A stretch of DNA of 6,663 nt. Origin: Planctomycetota bacterium (GTDB lineage Bacteria > Planctomycetota > JAJSAM01). The stretch spans positions 1 to 6,663 of the forward strand of contig JAOZQC010000188.1 in assembly GCA_029932425.1 (NCBI GenBank), written 5' to 3'. How positions within the stretch are numbered: position 1 is the first letter of the stretch; every line of letters starts with the position of its first letter. Position numbers and translations under genes: made by a program. Under the pieces are notes generated by a model. It had not been told where the DNA came from. It did not search any database and saw only the letters and a program-made list of their open reading frames with translations. Positions 5,131 through 6,663 of the stretch are shown here, piece by piece.

Positions 5131-5149
5131 GCTTCCCGCGGTGGGAAGC
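5131..5149 (+). terminator. Hairpin 12 nt after the thiF-like stop
   Basis: GCTTCCC (5131-5137) pairs with GGGAAGC (5143-5149) around a 5-nt loop, 12 bases after the stop. No T-tract follows. It stands first of two successive hairpins and probably contributes to the 3' end of the sulfur-cluster transcript. Confidence 0.4.
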
Positions 5150-5166
5150 AGAAGGACATGCCCGGT

Positions 5167-5203
5167 TGTGGAAGGGGGCGCCCCCGAGGCGCCCCTTTCC
5201 ACA
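5167..5203. terminator. Strong 16-bp stem-loop downstream of the sulfur cluster
   Basis: The arms 5167-5182 (TGTGGAAGGGGGCGCC) and 5188-5203 pair over 16 bases with one G-U wobble and a 5-nt CCCGA loop. The flanks CCCGG (5161-5165) and CCGGG (5206-5210) can extend the stem after a small internal loop. It is the most stable-looking hairpin in the window and lies 48 bp after the ThiF-like stop. It lacks a T-tract on either strand, so it may be a 3'-end stabilising or Rho-associated structure rather than a classical intrinsic terminator. Confidence 0.55.
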
Positions 5204-5635
5204 TCCCGGGCCTCGCGTTCCGCCGGGACCCGCCCCTCTCCCGAGGCGGGGGCCCGCGGCCGGGAACGTCTTTCCCGGAAGCGCTGCCCGGGAGGCGAGC
5301 CGGCCGGCTGCCCGGCGGGCCCGCTCTCGACCGGCGGCCGTCGTCCGGGACCGGGGCGCTGCGGGATCGTCCCCGAGACCAGGTTTCCCGTCAGGACGCA
5401 CGGTTTTCGGCGGATCTCCCCGCCCCTGGCGGTGTGGCTCCTCGTCATCGACCTCGACGGGACGTGAAGGCATCCCGGGACGCGCGAAACCGGATCGGGA
5501 CGCCGGAGCAGGGGCGACTCCTCGTCGCGCCCGGCCCTTTCCGACGATCTCCCGCCGAAGGCAGCCTGTGGTGGGCCACGGGTTCCGCGCTCCGGTGGAG
5601 CCGCGTCCCCACCGCCGGCCTGGAACCGTAGCCCG

Positions 5636-5669
5636 CCCCCCTGATGAGGAATGCGGGCTCATCGGGGGG
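5636..5669. repeat. Inverted repeat between the convergent genes
   Basis: CCCCCC-T-GATGAG (5636-5648) pairs with CTCATC-GGGGGG (5658-5669), 12 base pairs interrupted by one bulged T, with a 9-nt loop. No T-tract adjoins it. It could act as a 3'-end structure for read-through from either side. Confidence 0.45.
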
Positions 5670-5693
5670 TCGAGGGAGGGGTGGCCCCCGGGG

Positions 5694-5735
5694 AAGAAAG
5701 ACGGGATCTCCCGGAATCCGCGCGTCCCGGGGAGA
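5694..5735 (-). terminator. Possible terminator of the minus-strand membrane-protein gene
   Basis: Read on the minus strand, TCTCCCCGG pairs with CCGGGAGA (plus-strand 5727-5735 and 5707-5714, one bulged base). Five bases after the stem comes TCTTTCTT (plus 5694-5701), the only T-rich run near any 3' end in the window. The stem starts about 10 nt after the gene's stop codon. The placement fits a weak intrinsic terminator. Confidence 0.35.
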
Positions 5736-5744
5736 GGGGGTGGG

Positions 5745-6663
5745 TCAGTCGCCCTCCTCCTCCTCGTCCTCCCCCAGGTCGTACTCCTTGAGCTTGTAGC
5801 CCTCCGAGTACCACCAGATGTAGCGCCAGAGCACCACCCGGCGGATGTTCTTCACGGTGGGGTTCGACATGGGGCTCAGGATGTCGGTGACCAGCTTCAT
5901 CGGGTTGCCGCAGATCTCCTCGAAGGTCTGCTCCACCTGGTAGACCATGGACTTGCCCGCGTCGGTCTTCCAGTCCGGGGTCTTCCGGAAGGCGCTGAGG
6001 ATCCGCGGCACGGCCGGGCGTCCGATCTCCACCAGTCGCCGCTGAGCCCGCAGGGACGCCCCTCCCGCGTCGTAGTCGACGAGGGTCTTCACGAGATCGT
6101 CGATCTCCTTCCGGAGCTCGGGGGGCGTGTCGTCGAAGTGGGGGAGGTCCACCACGAGCAGGTCGAAGTCGTAGTGCCTGAGGATCCGCTGGGACAACCC
6201 GTAGAAGCCCCCCTCCGGGGGTTTGCTGTAGTCCGTGACCGGCTTCTTGGGCTTCTTCGGCGTCGCGGGGGTCCCGGGGGTGGAGCCGGGGCCGCCGGCC
6301 GCGGGGGCGGTCCCGGCCGGCGCGGCGGAGGAGCCGGGAGCGGTCCCGCCCGAGGTGTCCGTGGGAACGAGGGGCTTCACCGTCCCCGACCCGGGGGAAG
6401 GAGTCTCTCCCGGCGTGCCCGCAGCCACCGCGTCGGGGTTCTTGTAGAGGCCTCCGTCCTCCGGGGGCCCGGACTTCTCGCCGCCGGAGAGCACGAGGAG
6501 GAGCACCACCACCACCGCCGCGAGGCCGCCCGCGCCGAGCCCCACGTAGAGGCCGGTGTTCGACTTCGGGGGCGGCCCCCCCTCCTCGCCGCCCCGCCGG
6601 CTGCCGGGACGGCGGCGACCGGCGCGCGCGGGTCCCCGGCGTCCCGCCGCGGGGCGGGCGGCT
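5745..6663 (-). CDS. Single-pass membrane protein with Pro/Ser/Thr linker, HEAT-like unit and acidic tail (5' partial)
   Basis: The frame stays open to the window edge, so the true N-terminus is missing; 305 residues are visible. A GTG at 6543-6545 is not taken as the start because a coding-like stretch precedes it: an Arg/Gly/Ala-rich segment, then E-E-G-G-P-P-P-K-S-N-T-G-L-Y running straight into the membrane helix (about 6480-6548, V-G-L-G-A-G-G-L-A then a Val/Leu core). The basic side before the helix suggests a cytoplasmic N-terminus and an extracytoplasmic C-terminus. After the helix come a Gly/Pro/Ser/Thr/Ala-rich linker of about 75 residues, a K-K-P-K-K-P patch and a globular part. 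That part includes a HEAT-like unit (about 5982-6059: L-R-A-Q-R-R-L-V-E-I-G-R-P-A-V-P), a Trp/Tyr-rich W-R-Y-I-W-W-Y segment and a tail of about seven acidic residues. No named family is recognised. The N-terminal part may carry a zinc ribbon or kinase domain upstream of the window. The gene is convergent with the sulfur cluster. Confidence 0.75.
   Translation of the reverse strand, partial: AARPAAGRRGPARAGRRRPGSRRGGEEGGPPPKSNTGLYVGLGAGGLAAVVVVLLLVLSGGEKSGPPEDGGLYKNPDAVAAGTPGETPSPGSGTVKPLVPTDTSGGTAPGSSAAPAGTAPAAGGPGSTPGTPATPKKPKKPVTDYSKPPEGGFYGLSQRILRHYDFDLLVVDLPHFDDTPPELRKEIDDLVKTLVDYDAGGASLRAQRRLVEIGRPAVPRILSAFRKTPDWKTDAGKSMVYQVEQTFEEICGNPMKLVTDILSPMSNPTVKNIRRVVLWRYIWWYSEGYKLKEYDLGEDEEEEGD

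Larger units (their letters stand above)
5119..5744. other. Long convergent intergenic region without a convincing gene
   Basis: This 626-bp stretch lies between the 3' ends of the ThiF-like gene and the minus-strand membrane protein. The open frames in it on both strands are Arg/Pro/Gly-rich and show no domain, signal or ribosome-binding site, so they look like GC-driven shadows. It contains a short hairpin (5131-5149), a 16-bp hairpin (5167-5203), an inverted repeat (5636-5669) and a possible minus-strand terminator (5694-5735). A decayed gene or an untranslated RNA could be present, but neither can be shown from the sequence. Confidence 0.5.

Noticed and set aside
5126..5631. Two plus-strand open frames (113 and 157 residues) after the ThiF-like gene
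   Set aside because: Both are Arg/Pro/Gly-rich with no domain, no ribosome-binding site and cross the 16-bp hairpin; typical of chance open frames in GC-rich DNA.
5087..5662. Minus-strand 191-residue open frame opposite the intergenic gap
   Set aside because: Low-complexity Arg/Gly/Pro composition, overlaps the 3' end of the ThiF-like gene and has no recognisable motif.
5641..5669. CTGATGAG, resembling the conserved core of a hammerhead ribozyme
   Set aside because: The required GAAA after stem II and the stem I/III arrangement are missing; the sequence is explained by the inverted repeat 5636-5669.
1..6663. tRNA, rRNA, CRISPR array, insertion sequence or phage attachment site
   Set aside because: No tRNA-like cloverleaf, no regularly spaced repeats, no transposase-like protein and no terminal inverted repeats with target duplications were seen.

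Overview
The window is a very GC-rich bacterial chromosome segment whose genes show strong G/C preference at third codon positions. It holds seven complete or near-complete protein genes and one gene cut at each edge. No mobile elements, rRNA/tRNA genes or CRISPR arrays are visible. The gene content suggests a Planctomycetota-like or similar high-GC environmental lineage: a stand-alone STN/secretin-N-like exported protein, an alpha/alpha-toroid 'prenyltransferase-like' lipoprotein, and a membrane-anchored protein with a Ser/Pro/Thr/Gly linker, a HEAT-like unit and an acidic tail. That assignment is an inference from protein style, not from a marker gene.

Left part (1-1769, + strand). The 3' end of purD (purine synthesis) is followed by an exported STN-like protein (433-1119), then by a full-length Fur-family metal regulator (1344-1769). 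The fur gene is preceded by the one clear AT-rich promoter-like island in the window.

Middle part (1940-3720, + strand). A 377-residue lipoprotein with an alpha/alpha-toroid (squalene-cyclase-like, non-catalytic-looking) fold is followed, without a gap, by a multi-pass membrane protein of unknown function. The start of the membrane protein is unclear.

Right-centre part (3799-5118, + strand). A compact sulfur-transfer cluster encodes a TusA-like sulfurtransferase, a stand-alone NIL-domain protein (overlapping tusA by 11 bp) and a ThiF/MoeB/HesA E1-like adenylating enzyme. The set looks like a sulfur-relay module feeding sulfur to an amino acid, cofactor or thiolated product. The ubiquitin-like sulfur carrier (ThiS/MoaD type) that the E1 enzyme needs is not visible in the window. 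The tusA-like gene looks leaderless, with a -10-like hexamer ending 6 nt before the ATG.

Right edge (5119-6663). An unusually long convergent intergenic region (about 626 bp) contains strong hairpins, including a 16-bp stem, but no convincing gene. It is followed by a minus-strand gene, open at the window edge, for a single-pass membrane protein with a HEAT-like segment. Several genes are followed within a few bases of the stop by GC-rich hairpins without T-tracts, suggesting that 3' ends in this genome do not use canonical intrinsic terminators.
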